Assembly: GCA_017550625.1 (NCBI GenBank)
Contig: JAFZOL010000067.1
Coordinates: 1 to 56,020, forward strand
DNA from: Clostridia bacterium
GTDB lineage: Bacteria > Bacillota > Clostridia > Oscillospirales > Acutalibacteraceae
Direction: 5' to 3'
DNA length: 56,020 nucleotides
Part shown: in pieces, positions 1 to 8,023 of the stretch
Layout: every line of letters begins with the position of its first letter
Numbering within the stretch: position 1 is the first letter of the stretch
Translations under genes and position numbers: made by a program
Notes under the pieces: generated by a model
The model's input: the letters and a program-made list of their open reading frames with translations, nothing else
What the model was told of the DNA's origin: nothing
Databases searched by the model: none

Positions 1-37
1 CACCGCAGGGGATGCAATTTTTGCGAAAGACAAGGCG

Positions 38-74
38 CAGGGGACGGATAAACCTGACGGTTATCCGTCCCCTG
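38..74. repeat. Near-perfect inverted repeat (hairpin)
   Basis: Two arms of about 16 bases (CAGGGGACGGATAAACC and its complement, with one bulged base) enclose a TGAC loop. It lies downstream of the phosphatase gene that is read leftwards. No T-run follows on either strand, so a simple intrinsic terminator is not obvious. The rest of bases 1-193 holds only an AT-rich stretch and a weak second palindrome with AAATAAG/CTTATTT arms. Confidence 0.6.
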
Positions 75-193
75 CAACGCAGTATTTCACAAATAAGTGC
101 GCCGCTGCGGCTATATTATCCCTTATTTGCACCGCCCTTAGTCGGCCGTTTTTTTGTATTTTTTGAAGCATTCGAAAAAAACGATTAACGGGA

Positions 194-652
194 TTATCGC
201 CCTTCTTTTTCAAAAACACTCAAAAGCGTTGTATAAATATGCGCGTTCGGGACGCCGGTGGAGAAGCAGCGGGCATTGTCCGCGCCGAGCATTTTGACGG
301 CGAAGGCCGCCACCGCGCGCGAGCGCGACTGCCCGGCGTAGCAGTGGATGAGCAGGGCGTCGGCGCTGATATTCCGGCGGATGAAGTCGATCACCTGCCG
401 CGCGTGGTCTTCTGAAAACAGGACCGCGCCGTCCACCGGGCGCTCGACGTCGTCCACATACAGGGTGAGGGCCTCGCGGCAGAACTTCGTTTCGGTAAAA
501 CGGAAGCCGAAGCCGCCCCCGGCGGAATCCTGGATCGAGATCACGGCGTAGGAGTCGGTCTGTTCGGCCATCTCCTCGAGCCCCGCGGGGGCGTAATGCG
601 CCATTACGTAGTCGAACGCGTCGAAAACGGACTTTAAGAGCACGCGTTTCAT
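194..652 (-). CDS. Protein tyrosine/dual-specificity phosphatase-like protein
   Basis: A 152-residue protein with the cysteine phosphatase P-loop HCYAGQSRSR (Cys at about residue 104, Arg closing the loop), as in tyrosine and dual-specificity phosphatases. The upstream part has a possible general-acid Asp in the Tyr-Val-Asp-Asp segment near residue 67. There is no signal peptide, so it is probably cytoplasmic. The ATG at 652 was chosen because it overlaps the stop of the aldo/keto reductase gene (ATGA), a typical translational coupling. A longer frame exists but would run into the reductase. Substrate is unknown; related small Firmicutes proteins are often only named 'protein tyrosine phosphatase'. 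The family call is fairly secure, the function is inferred. Confidence 0.7.
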   Translation of the reverse strand: MKRVLLKSVFDAFDYVMAHYAPAGLEEMAEQTDSYAVISIQDSAGGGFGFRFTETKFCREALTLYVDDVERPVDGAVLFSEDHARQVIDFIRRNISADALLIHCYAGQSRSRAVAAFAVKMLGADNARCFSTGVPNAHIYTTLLSVFEKEGR

Positions 653-1758
653 GCGTTTTTTTCTCCGTAGAGCGCGTCGGCCTGTTTGAGGAAGTCCGTG
701 ATCGCGATGCGCTGCGGGCAGGTCTTTTCGCAGTTTCTGCACCCGACGCAGTCGGCGGCGGACCCCTTTCCGGCGGTGGCGGCTGCGTAGGCGGCTTTGC
801 CGGCTCCGGTCTGGCCGCTGACGAGGTGGAGGTTCAAAGCCTCCATGATATCCGGGATCGGGACGTTCGCGGGGCAGCCGTCGACGCAGTAGCGGCAGCC
901 CGTGCAGGGCACGGCGGCGGATTTCGCCAAAATCACCTGCGCCTTGCGGATGATCTCAAGCTCGTCCTTGTCAAGGGGTTTGAAATCCTTCATGTACGAG
1001 AGGTTATCCTTCATCTGTTCGACGTTCGACATGCCCGAAAGCACCGTGAGCACGCCGGGCAGGGAAGCCGCGAAGCGGATCGCCCACGAGGCGTAGGAGA
1101 CGCCGGGCGCGGCGGCGTCCATCAGGGCGCGGACCTCCTTCGGGGGGTTGGCGAGCTTGCCGCCCTTCACGGGCTCCATGATCACGATCTGCTTGCCGTG
1201 GGCGCGCGCGACCTCGTAGTTGCGGCGCGACGCCACCTTTTTGTCCTCCCAGTCCATGTAGTTGATCTGCAATTGCACGAAGTCGACGTCGGGGTGGTCG
1301 GTGAGGAGCTTGTCGAGCACGTCGGGCTCGTCGTGGAACGAAAAGCCATAGTGTTTGATGAGCCCCTGCGCCTTTTTCTCTTTGGCGAAGCCCCAGATAT
1401 CGAACTTGTCGTAGCGCTTGAGGTTGTTTTTCATCAACGCATGCAGCAGGTAATAGTCGAAATACCCGGCGCCCGTGCGTTTGAGGCTCGTTTCGAACTC
1501 GTTTTTCACCATTTTCTCGGTCATGCCCGGGATCGCCGCGTTCATCTTGGTGGCGAGGGTGTATTGTTCGCGCGGGTAGCGGTCCACCAGCGCCTCTTTC
1601 GTGGCGGCCTCGCTGCCGGGATACAGGAACGCCGTGTCGAAATAGGTAAAGCCCGCCTCTAAAAACAGGTCCACCATCGTTTTGGTCTGCTCCACGTCGA
1701 TCGACGTGAACTTTTTCGGCAGGCGCATCAGCCCGAAGCCGAGTTTTTTGGTTTCCAT
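649..1758 (-). CDS. Aldo/keto reductase with C-terminal 4Fe-4S clusters
   Basis: A 369-residue protein of the bacterial aldo/keto reductase group that carries a ferredoxin-like tail. The N-terminal barrel shows the catalytic Asp-Tyr pair (DTAFLYPG, Tyr about 46), the Lys in TLATKMN and the His in LLHAL. The tail has two cysteine clusters, CTGCRYCVDGCP (about residue 287) and CVGCRNCEKTCPQ (about residue 338), expected to bind two 4Fe-4S clusters. It is probably an NAD(P)H-linked oxidoreductase wired to ferredoxin; substrate unknown. The start at 1758 follows an AGGAGGG ribosome binding site. It is the first gene of a two-gene operon with the phosphatase. Confidence 0.88.
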   Translation of the reverse strand: METKKLGFGLMRLPKKFTSIDVEQTKTMVDLFLEAGFTYFDTAFLYPGSEAATKEALVDRYPREQYTLATKMNAAIPGMTEKMVKNEFETSLKRTGAGYFDYYLLHALMKNNLKRYDKFDIWGFAKEKKAQGLIKHYGFSFHDEPDVLDKLLTDHPDVDFVQLQINYMDWEDKKVASRRNYEVARAHGKQIVIMEPVKGGKLANPPKEVRALMDAAAPGVSYASWAIRFAASLPGVLTVLSGMSNVEQMKDNLSYMKDFKPLDKDELEIIRKAQVILAKSAAVPCTGCRYCVDGCPANVPIPDIMEALNLHLVSGQTGAGKAAYAAATAGKGSAADCVGCRNCEKTCPQRIAITDFLKQADALYGEKNA

Positions 1759-1784
1759 CGTCGTCCCTCCTGTATGTTTATCCT

Positions 1785-1813
1785 ATTATATTAATACCAC
1801 AAATCGGGAGAAA
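1785..1813 (-). promoter_or_regulatory. Possible promoter of the aldo/keto reductase operon
   Basis: A perfect TATAAT lies on the minus strand 27 bases before the ATG. The hexamer 17 bases upstream (TTTCTC) is a poor -35, so only the -10 is convincing. Confidence 0.4.
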
Positions 1814-1852
1814 AATAAACAGGGATTTTTTAAACATTCGCAAATTCGCTCC

Positions 1853-1881
1853 TTGTTTTTTCGCGCGGAACGTATTATTAT
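1853..1881 (+). promoter_or_regulatory. Promoter of the GH43 gene
   Basis: TTGTTT, 17 bases, TATTAT, placed 36 bases before the start codon. It is divergent from the reductase promoter in the same AT-rich gap. Confidence 0.5.
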
Positions 1882-1916
1882 GAATCCGGATGAAAAAATA
1901 AACGGAGGAACCGGCC

Positions 1917-2909
1917 ATGTACGCAGTGTTCTCGTTTTTCCTGAGTATCCATATGCTGTTCGTCACGCTCGCGGGGCAGCTGCTGCCCGCAAAGCAGGTT
2001 CCGGCGGGCGAAAAGGCCGAGCTGCCGCTCTACGGCGGCTGCGACCCGTGGGTGATCGCGCGCGACGGGGCGTTTTACGACTGCCGGTCCGTCGGCAACG
2101 GCGTGATCGTGCGGAAAGCAGACTCCCTTGCGGGGCTCGCCTCGGCCGAGGGCAGGGTCGTGTACCGCGCGCCCGCGGGGACGGCGTATTCGGCAAACTA
2201 CTGGGCGCCGGAGCTCCATTACCTCGACGGGGCGTGGTATATCTACGTGGCGGCGGACGACGGCGAAAACGCGAACCACCGCATGTACGTGCTGCGGGGC
2301 GACGACCCGCTCGGCGCGTTCGAGATGGTGGGCAAAATTACCGACGACACGGACCGCTGGGCCATCGACGGCACGGTGCTGACGTGGGAAAACGAGCATT
2401 ATTTCGTCTGGTCCGGCTGGGAGGGCGACGAGGACGGCGAGCAGAACCTCTATATCGCGCATATGGCTTCGCCCGTTTCGATCGACTCGCCGCGCGTGAA
2501 GATCAGCACCCCGACTTATAAATGGGAAAAGCGCGGCATGGGCGTCAACGAAGGCCCTGTTGCCCTCGAAAAGGACGGCGCGCTCTATATCGTCTATTCG
2601 GCGTCGGGCAGCTGGACCGACGACTATTGCCTCGGTATGCTGCGCTTTGCGGGCGGCGACGTGCTGAACGCGAAAAGCTGGGCCAAATGCCCGGTCGCGG
2701 TGTTCACGGGGCGCGAGACCGCCTGGGCGCCGGGTCACTGCTCGTTCGTGCGCGTGGAGGGCGTGGACTACATCGTGTACCACGCGAACGTCGATAAGGG
2801 CACGGGCTGGAACGCCCGCAGCGTGCGCGCGCAGCCGATCAAGTGGTCCGGCAAGACGCCGGTATTCGGCAAACCCCTGCCCGCCGGGAGCGAAGTCGAA
2901 CTGCCGTAA
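1917..2909 (+). CDS. Glycoside hydrolase family 43-like protein
   Basis: A 330-residue five-bladed beta-propeller glycosidase of the GH43 type (arabinan/xylan-related side-chain enzymes). The three expected acidic residues are in typical contexts: the base Asp in GGCDPW (about 43), the second Asp in WAIDGTVL (about 151) and the acid Glu in VNEGPVAL (about 212). YWAPELHY is also typical of the family. The first 20 residues are hydrophobic (FSFFLSIHMLFVTLAG) but lack basic residues, so a signal peptide or anchor is possible though not classic. The start is fixed by GGAGGAA eight bases upstream. It is monocistronic with its own promoter and a terminator just after the stop. Substrate specificity cannot be told by eye. 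Confidence 0.82.
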   Translation: MYAVFSFFLSIHMLFVTLAGQLLPAKQVPAGEKAELPLYGGCDPWVIARDGAFYDCRSVGNGVIVRKADSLAGLASAEGRVVYRAPAGTAYSANYWAPELHYLDGAWYIYVAADDGENANHRMYVLRGDDPLGAFEMVGKITDDTDRWAIDGTVLTWENEHYFVWSGWEGDEDGEQNLYIAHMASPVSIDSPRVKISTPTYKWEKRGMGVNEGPVALEKDGALYIVYSASGSWTDDYCLGMLRFAGGDVLNAKSWAKCPVAVFTGRETAWAPGHCSFVRVEGVDYIVYHANVDKGTGWNARSVRAQPIKWSGKTPVFGKPLPAGSEVELP

Positions 2910-2914
2910 CAGGA

Positions 2915-2945
2915 ATAAAAAAACGCCCTGCGGGGCGTTTTTTCT
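2915..2945. terminator. Bidirectional intrinsic terminator
   Basis: AAAAAACGCCC, TGC, GGGGCGTTTTTT: a GC stem with A-run and T-run on opposite sides, between the convergent GH43 and amino-sugar kinase genes. Confidence 0.85.
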
Positions 2946-3853
2946 TATCCGAATTTCTCCCGTGCCAGCTCCGCCGCGCCGAAGGCGGCGCTGTGCCGCG
3001 GGGCGATGATCCTGGCGCGCGGGAGCTCCCGCCGCAATATGGCTGTCGTGAGCGCGCGCACGCCGTCGAAATGCGTGAGCACCCCGCCCGCGAGGGCGAG
3101 TTCGCCCGCGTCGAGCCCGCCTTTGCGCCACGCCGCGACCGCGAGGTCCGAAAGGTCAGCGGCCGTTTGTTTTTCGATCGCGAGGGCGAGGGCGTCGTTC
3201 TGCCCCAGCGCCGGGATCAGCAGGGGCGCGAGGGCGGCGACCTTCGCCTTGTCGGCGGCGGGGGCGTAGATCCAAGATATGAGTTTTTCGCGGGTGTCCG
3301 CGCCGGTCTCGGTGAGCACCGCTTCGGTCAGAACGGTCGAGGGGCCGCGCCCGTCGAGGGACCGCGCGGCCGCGGACAAAAGCGCCCTGCCGATCGCCCA
3401 GGCGCTGCCGGCGTCGTCAATGAGATAGCCGAAGCCGCCGCAGCGAAACGTGCTGCCCTCGGCGTCGCGCCCGCAGCACACCGAGCCGGTGCCCGAAATC
3501 AGCACCGCGCCGGGGCCTTCGATCGCGCCGGCGAGGGCGATATCGCAATCACCCGTGATGAAAATGCCGCCCGTAAAGCCCTGTTTTCGCGCGCCGCGTT
3601 CGAGCACGGCGGCCGCGGTGGCGCTGCTTGCCCCCGCGAGGCCCGCCGCAAGCCCGCGGCAGGCGGCAAGCCCGCCGGGACGGGCGTCCAGATAAGCAAG
3701 GCAGTCGTTCACGGCTGCCGTGACGGCCGCGAGGGGCGCGCCGTTCGGGTTGAGCGGGCCGAACGTGGCTTCACCCGTCACGATGCCGTTTTCGTCGGTC
3801 ACGCACACCTTCGTGGCGGTGCCGCCGCCGTCAAATCCGCAAAAATACGTCAT
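2945..3853 (-). CDS. murK: N-acetylglucosamine/N-acetylmuramate kinase (BadF/BadG ATPase family)
   Basis: A 302-residue ASKHA-fold kinase starting MTYFCGFDGGGTATK, the phosphate-1 loop of the BadF/BadG/BcrA/BcrD and GlcNAc-kinase family. Further family marks are VLISGTGSVC (phosphate 2) and LAGGVL with a downstream acidic segment (adenosine site). Its start overlaps the stop of murQ by four bases (ATGA), so the pair is translationally coupled. In Clostridium the MurK kinase phosphorylates MurNAc and GlcNAc and MurQ then removes the lactyl ether, giving GlcNAc-6-phosphate; the context points to this role rather than a plain glucosamine kinase. The symbol rests on context as much as on sequence. 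Confidence 0.78.
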   Translation of the reverse strand: MTYFCGFDGGGTATKVCVTDENGIVTGEATFGPLNPNGAPLAAVTAAVNDCLAYLDARPGGLAACRGLAAGLAGASSATAAAVLERGARKQGFTGGIFITGDCDIALAGAIEGPGAVLISGTGSVCCGRDAEGSTFRCGGFGYLIDDAGSAWAIGRALLSAAARSLDGRGPSTVLTEAVLTETGADTREKLISWIYAPAADKAKVAALAPLLIPALGQNDALALAIEKQTAADLSDLAVAAWRKGGLDAGELALAGGVLTHFDGVRALTTAILRRELPRARIIAPRHSAAFGAAELAREKFG

Positions 3854-4719
3854 GCTTCGTCCCTCCCGTGAAATGCGGGCGTCCGTTCGTTTCGCCCCGC
3901 AAGCAGCGTTTCGATCGCCGGGGCGCACCGCCAGCCGTTTGCTTCGAGGGCGGCCCGGGCGGTATTTTCGTCCGCCCCCGTCTCTTCGCGCACGATCGCC
4001 TCGGCGCGGCGGCGGAGCTTTTCGTTGGTGGCGGCAAGGTCCGTCATCAGGTCGCCCCGGACCTTGCCGAGGCGCGCCATCACGCAGGTCGAAAGCATGT
4101 TGAGCACCATCTTCTGGCACGTGCCGCTTTTCAGGCGCGTCGACCCCGCGATCACCTCGGGCCCGGGCACTGGCGCGATCGTAACGTCCGCGTGCTTCGA
4201 GAGCTCGCTGCCGCGGCAGCACACCAGCGCGATCACCTTCGCGCCGCGGGACCGGGCGTAGTCCGCCGCCCCGAGCACGTAGGGCGTCCTGCCCCCGGCG
4301 GCGATGCCCACCAGCACGTCGGAAGAAGAGAATCCGTGCGCCCTGAGGTCCGTTTCACCCGCTTCGCGGTCGTCCTCCGCGCCCTCGACGGCACGTATCA
4401 AGGCCTCACGCCCGCCGGCGATCAGCCCGATCACCGTGCCGGGATCCGTGCCGAAGGTGGGCGGGCACTCGGCCGCGTCGAGCACGCCGAGCCTGCCCGA
4501 GGTGCCCGCGCCGCAATAAAAGAGCCTGCCGCCCGTGCGCATCGCTTTTTCGATCAATTCCGCGCCCGCGGCAATCTCGGGCAGCACGTCGCCGACGGCC
4601 CCGGCGCAGCGGCGGTCCTCGTCGTTCATGAGCTTTGCCATCTCGTACACGGAGAGCCCGCTGAAGCCAGCCGCCCGCGGATTGCGCTTTTCGGTGTCGA
4701 TCCTATCTATATCGGCCAA
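3850..4719 (-). CDS. murQ: N-acetylmuramic acid 6-phosphate etherase MurQ
   Basis: A 289-residue SIS-domain protein. It opens DIDRIDTEKRNP, the usual MurQ start, and has the sugar-isomerase segments FYCGAGTSGRLGVLDAAECPPTF and SDVLVGIAAGGRTPYV plus the MurQ-typical GSTRLKSGTCQKMVLNM. MurQ cleaves the D-lactyl ether of MurNAc-6-phosphate in cell-wall recycling. No ATG fits; the start is a TTG at 4719 with an AAGGGGG ribosome binding site seven bases upstream. This is supported by the promoter at 4741-4769, which leaves a leader of only about 15 bases and rules out any longer protein. First gene of the murQ-murK operon. Confidence 0.9.
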   Translation of the reverse strand: MADIDRIDTEKRNPRAAGFSGLSVYEMAKLMNDEDRRCAGAVGDVLPEIAAGAELIEKAMRTGGRLFYCGAGTSGRLGVLDAAECPPTFGTDPGTVIGLIAGGREALIRAVEGAEDDREAGETDLRAHGFSSSDVLVGIAAGGRTPYVLGAADYARSRGAKVIALVCCRGSELSKHADVTIAPVPGPEVIAGSTRLKSGTCQKMVLNMLSTCVMARLGKVRGDLMTDLAATNEKLRRRAEAIVREETGADENTARAALEANGWRCAPAIETLLAGRNERTPAFHGRDEA

Positions 4720-4740
4720 ACCGGTCGCCCCCTTTTCTTC

Positions 4741-4769
4741 TTTATAGCATCCCGCGCCGGCAAATGCAA
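4741..4769 (-). promoter_or_regulatory. Promoter of murQ-murK
   Basis: TTGCAT, 17 bases, TATAAA on the minus strand. The predicted transcript starts near 4734, just before the ribosome binding site. It stands back to back with the ABC operon promoter at 4809-4837. Confidence 0.7.
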
Positions 4770-4808
4770 TCCTTTTATCGCGCCCCGGCGATATTTCGCG
4801 CCCCGCGC

Positions 4809-4837
4809 TTGCGTTTTTTGCATAAAAGATGTATACT
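4809..4837 (+). promoter_or_regulatory. Promoter of the ABC transporter operon
   Basis: TTGCGT, 17 bases, TATACT, about 46 bases before the start codon. Confidence 0.72.
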
Positions 4838-4882
4838 GGATGCAGGTCACGCGAAAAAACAAGGAAAAGAGGCCGCACGCTG

Positions 4883-5617
4883 ATGGATACCGCTCCGAAT
4901 ACCGGGTCGTTCGCGCCCGAAGGGGACGTCGTTGCGTCGCTTTCGCACGTCACGAAGCAATACGCCGCCGCGGGCGTCGGCAATTTCTACGCCCTCAACA
5001 ACGTCTCGCTCGAGCTCAGGCGCGGCGAGTTCACGGCGGTGACGGGCCCGAGCGGGTCCGGCAAGTCCACGCTCATCCACGTCCTCGGCGGCGTGGACGC
5101 GCCCACGGCGGGCGAGGTGAAGATCGGCGGGCGCGACATCTACGGGATGGACGACGAGGCCCTCGCGGCGTTCCGCAGAAAAGAGATCGGCATGGTGTAT
5201 CAGTTTTTCAACCTGATCCCGGTGCTCAACGTGGAAGAAAACGTGGCCTTTCCGTTTCTCGCGTCTGAAAAGCAGCCCGACTGGGCGGCGACCCACACGC
5301 TGCTCAAGCGCCTCGGCATCTTTCAGAACCGCTCAAGTCTGCCGAACCGCCTTTCGGGCGGGCAGCAGCAGCGCGTGGCCATCGGCAGGGCGGTGATCGT
5401 GAAGCCGTCTCTGATCCTGGCGGACGAGCCCACCGGCAACCTCGACTCCGCAAACGGCGAAGAGGTGATGCGCATCTTCGAAACGCTGTGCCGCGAGAAT
5501 AACGTAACGCTATTGCTCGTCACGCACGACATGGCGCTCGCGCGGCGGGCGGACCGGGTGATCCGGATCGAGGACGGCAAAATCGTTTCGGACGGGAGGA
5601 GCGTGACCGGGGCGTGA
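4883..5617 (+). CDS. ABC transporter ATP-binding protein (MacB/LolD/BceA type)
   Basis: A 244-residue ATPase. Walker A is GPSGSGKST, the Q-loop [13 protein letters not shown] is the form typical of the MacB/LolD/Bce group, the signature is [14 protein letters not shown], Walker B is [13 protein letters not shown] and the H-loop is LVTHD. This group works with FtsX-type permeases, often exporting or sensing antimicrobial peptides or extracting lipoproteins by a mechanotransmission mechanism. The ATG at 4883 was chosen over an upstream ATG because an AAGGAAAAGAGG site lies just before it and the upstream one falls in the promoter region. The stop overlaps the GTG start of the permease, so the two make one unit. 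Confidence 0.9.
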   Translation: MDTAPNTGSFAPEGDVVASLSHVTKQYAAAGVGNFYALNNVSLELRRGEFTAVTGPSGSGKSTLIHVLGGVDAPTAGEVKIGGRDIYGMDDEALAAFRRKEIGMVYQFFNLIPVLNVEENVAFPFLASEKQPDWAATHTLLKRLGIFQNRSSLPNRLSGGQQQRVAIGRAVIVKPSLILADEPTGNLDSANGEEVMRIFETLCRENNVTLLLVTHDMALARRADRVIRIEDGKIVSDGRSVTGA

Positions 5618-6990
5618 ACGTGACGAACCTGCTCGCCCGGCGAATGCTGACGAAAAGCAAAGGCGGCTTCGTGCTCTCGGTGCTGGTCACGGCGGCCGCG
5701 GTTTCGTCCTCGGTCACGGTGTTTTCGGTCTGCGAGGCGGGCGTGCGATCGTTTTTGGAACAGACCTCCGCGTGGGGCGTTTCTCCCTTCGCCGCGGCTC
5801 GGCGCGGCTTCGAGGCCGTGCTGGCCGTGGGGGCGCAGTTTTTCTTATACACGTTCTACGGCGCGGGCTATACCGTGTCGCTCGACCGCCTGTTTTCGGA
5901 AAAGGGCGCGGTCGAGACCCTGCCGGCGCTCTTGCTGCTCGTGGCACTCGCGGCGCTGGCCGTGGTGTTTTTCTGCGTCAAAATCTTGTTTGCTGTGCGC
6001 AGAAAAGAGCGCATGCACTTTTATTCCTCGCTCCTCTCGGCGGGGGCGGGGCCGTCGTTCGCCCTTGCCTGCGCCAAAGCGGAGGCGCGCGTTCTGTGCG
6101 CCCGGGGCCTGCCGGTCGGGGTGGCCGCGGGCTATCTCGGGGTGCTGGCGGTCAACCTCGGCGAAACTTTATTCTTCCGCGCGGCCGCGCCGGGGATCGG
6201 GCACGAGCGGATCGGTTTTTCGCCGCTCGCGGGCGTGCTCGCGGCGGGGATCTGCTTTTTGTTTCTTCTGTCCGCCGCGAAAAGCGACGTAAAAAAGCTC
6301 TCGGTGCGCTGTGCCGCCGCCGAAACGCGCACGCGCCTCGGCGCGAATATCGGCGTGAGCACCTTCACGCCCGAAGACCAGCCGCTCAAGCTCTTCGGCC
6401 TGCCGCACCGCGTGGCGCTGCGCAGCATGGGCGACCACATCGGCAAATATCTGGCGGTGTTTTTCGCGAACGCCGTGTATATGTCGGTGTGCGGCATGGC
6501 GATCATGTCGTTTTTCATCGTGAAGAATTACGGCGGCATGTCGTCCGGCGCGGACGGGGCGGCGTATCTTCTCGGGCCGACCGTGCGCATCGTGTCCGCC
6601 GCCGCGGCGATGCAGGGGCTGGCGATCGTGGGGTCGTTCTGCGCGATGCTCTCGAATTTCGAAGAGAACACGGGTATGTACGTGCTGATGCGCGCCCTCG
6701 GCGCGTCGGGATCGATGATCGGCCGCGCGGTGCGGCGCGAGGGCGCGTTCTGCGTGCTGCTGAGCGGCGTTTGCAGCACGGCGGTCCTCGTGTTCGTGTT
6801 CTGCGTGCTCTATAACATGTACGGCGGCGGCGCGGGGCTCGACACGAGAGCCCTGGTTTTCGCCCTCGCCGGGATCGCCGCGATGCTCGCCCTCTTCGCC
6901 GTGAGCGTGGGGGCGGCCGTGCACACGGCGCGCCGTAGGCTCGATAAGCTCGACCTCATCGCCGAGCTCAAAGAAATCGCTTACAGTTGA
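5614..6990 (+). CDS. ABC transporter permease, FtsX-like
   Basis: A 458-residue integral membrane protein with about nine hydrophobic segments (for example near residues 14-36, 68-92, 108-132, 190-225, 288-312, 325-350, 378-402 and 420-445). Two FtsX-type loops are visible: RKERMHFYSSLLSAGAG and GMYVLMRALGASGSMIGRAV, each before a hydrophobic pair. The start is GTG at 5614, overlapping the ATPase stop; a second in-frame GTG at 5620 is an alternative. It is shorter than BceB (about 650 residues) and lacks an evident large extracellular sensing domain. Exported or sensed substrate unknown; no two-component system is adjacent. Confidence 0.82.
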   Translation: MNVTNLLARRMLTKSKGGFVLSVLVTAAAVSSSVTVFSVCEAGVRSFLEQTSAWGVSPFAAARRGFEAVLAVGAQFFLYTFYGAGYTVSLDRLFSEKGAVETLPALLLLVALAALAVVFFCVKILFAVRRKERMHFYSSLLSAGAGPSFALACAKAEARVLCARGLPVGVAAGYLGVLAVNLGETLFFRAAAPGIGHERIGFSPLAGVLAAGICFLFLLSAAKSDVKKLSVRCAAAETRTRLGANIGVSTFTPEDQPLKLFGLPHRVALRSMGDHIGKYLAVFFANAVYMSVCGMAIMSFFIVKNYGGMSSGADGAAYLLGPTVRIVSAAAAMQGLAIVGSFCAMLSNFEENTGMYVLMRALGASGSMIGRAVRREGAFCVLLSGVCSTAVLVFVFCVLYNMYGGGAGLDTRALVFALAGIAAMLALFAVSVGAAVHTARRRLDKLDLIAELKEIAYS

Positions 6991-7000
6991 GTCATAATGC

Positions 7001-7029
7001 TTGCTTTTCCTCCCGTTTTGTGCTATGCT
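7001..7029 (+). promoter_or_regulatory. Promoter of the small basic protein gene
   Basis: TTGCTT, 17 bases, TATGCT, ending 33 bases before the ATG at 7063. Confidence 0.65.
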
Positions 7030-7062
7030 GTGCGTCGGCAGAAACGAAAGGAGGGGATACGA

Positions 7063-7323
7063 ATGGAAAAATTCGTTCCGTATGAAAAGCTGTCGAAAAA
7101 GAAAAAGCGCGAGCTCGACTTAAAACGCCGCGTCACGTGGGATCGAAACCCCGTCACGCGCCGCCCGGCGAACCCGAAGGCCTATACCCGCAAAAAACGC
7201 GTCCGAGACGATTACGACGATCCGGGACGCGTTTTTTATGTCCTCGACGCGCGCGAGGGCGCGTTTTTTCATATCCCGCGCTTGCGTTTTCGGCGCGATG
7301 GGGGTATACTGGAGGCAGTGTGA
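7063..7323 (+). CDS. Small basic protein, uncharacterised; 3' end overlaps terminator and next promoter
   Basis: An 86-residue frame beginning MEKFVPYEKLSKKKKRELD after an AAAGGAGGGG site. The first 55 residues are very rich in Lys and Arg and resemble short conserved Firmicutes proteins of unknown role (possible nucleic-acid binding; inference). The frame has no stop where such a protein would be expected to end, near KKRVRDDYDD. It then runs through a perfect terminator hairpin (7192-7237) and through the promoter of the epimerase gene (7282-7310), stopping only at 7323. The C-terminal 30 residues are therefore probably not conserved. A lost stop codon, or normal termination of most transcripts inside the frame, are possible readings. 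Confidence 0.6.
   Translation: MEKFVPYEKLSKKKKRELDLKRRVTWDRNPVTRRPANPKAYTRKKRVRDDYDDPGRVFYVLDAREGAFFHIPRLRFRRDGGILEAV
7192..7237 (+). terminator. Intrinsic terminator inside the small frame
   Basis: AAAAAACGCGTCC and GGACGCGTTTTTT form a perfect 13-base-pair stem with a 20-base loop and a T-run. Confidence 0.85.
7282..7310 (+). promoter_or_regulatory. Promoter of the epimerase-kinase operon
   Basis: TTGCGT, 17 bases, TATACT, 32 bases before the start at 7343. Both hexamers equal those at 4809-4837. Confidence 0.75.
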
Positions 7324-7342
7324 ACGAAAGGAGGCGCGGCGT

Positions 7343-8023
7343 ATGCCGAAAGCGATGCTCAGTCCCTCGGTCATGTGCGCGGACCCGTTCCGGCTCGGAG
7401 AGACGCTTCGCGTTTTCGAAGACCGCGGCGTGGAATATCTGCACATGGACGTGATGGACGGCGTCTTCGTGCCCAATTTATGCCTCGGCACCGACTTCAT
7501 CCGCCGGGTGAAGGAAAAAAGCGCCGTCCCGCTCGATATCCATCTGATGATCACCGAGCCCGAAAAGAAGCTATCGTGGTTTTCGTTCGGCGCCGGCGAT
7601 ATCGTGAGCGTGCATATCGAGAGCGGTGAACATATTGACGAGGCGCTCGGGCGCATCCGTGAAAAAGGGGCGAAGGCGTTTCTCGCGCTGAGCCCCGACA
7701 CGCCGCCCGAGAGCCTGCTGCCGTATCTCGGCCGGATCGACGGCGTTGTGGTGATGACGGTGTACCCCGGCTTCGCGGGGCAGAAGATGGCGCCCGGCAG
7801 CCTTGAAAAGATCGCGGCTGTCAGACGGCTTTTGGACGAAAACGGGCTCGAGACCCTGCCGGTCGAGGTCGACGGGAACGTCAGCTTCATTAACGCCCCG
7901 CTGATGCGAAAAGCGGGGGCGGACGTTTTCGTTTCCGGGTCGTCGGGCGTGTTCCGCCCGGGGGAGCTCGGGGACAATATCGACGCGCTGCGGGCGCTTT
8001 TAGAAGGGGAGGAGACCGCATGA
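7343..8023 (+). CDS. Ribulose-phosphate 3-epimerase family protein
   Basis: A 226-residue TIM-barrel epimerase. Recognisable are LSPSVMCAD, the metal-binding LHMDVMDGVFVPN, DIHLMI, VVVMTVYPGFAGQ and the catalytic-Asp segment EVDGNVS, matching Rpe and the related allulose-6-phosphate epimerase. Rpe interconverts ribulose-5-phosphate and xylulose-5-phosphate. Differences from canonical Rpe (GNVS for GGI, VYPGFAGQ for VNPGFGGQ) and coupling to a sugar kinase make a catabolic role, such as allulose-6-phosphate or another ketose phosphate, equally possible. Start at 7343 with GAAAGGAGG upstream. The stop overlaps the kinase start by four bases. Confidence 0.82.
   Translation: MPKAMLSPSVMCADPFRLGETLRVFEDRGVEYLHMDVMDGVFVPNLCLGTDFIRRVKEKSAVPLDIHLMITEPEKKLSWFSFGAGDIVSVHIESGEHIDEALGRIREKGAKAFLALSPDTPPESLLPYLGRIDGVVVMTVYPGFAGQKMAPGSLEKIAAVRRLLDENGLETLPVEVDGNVSFINAPLMRKAGADVFVSGSSGVFRPGELGDNIDALRALLEGEETA

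Noticed and set aside
4720-4983. N-terminal extension of MurQ
   Set aside because: The region contains the murQ promoter and the divergent promoter of the ABC operon; the family start lies at the TTG at 4719.
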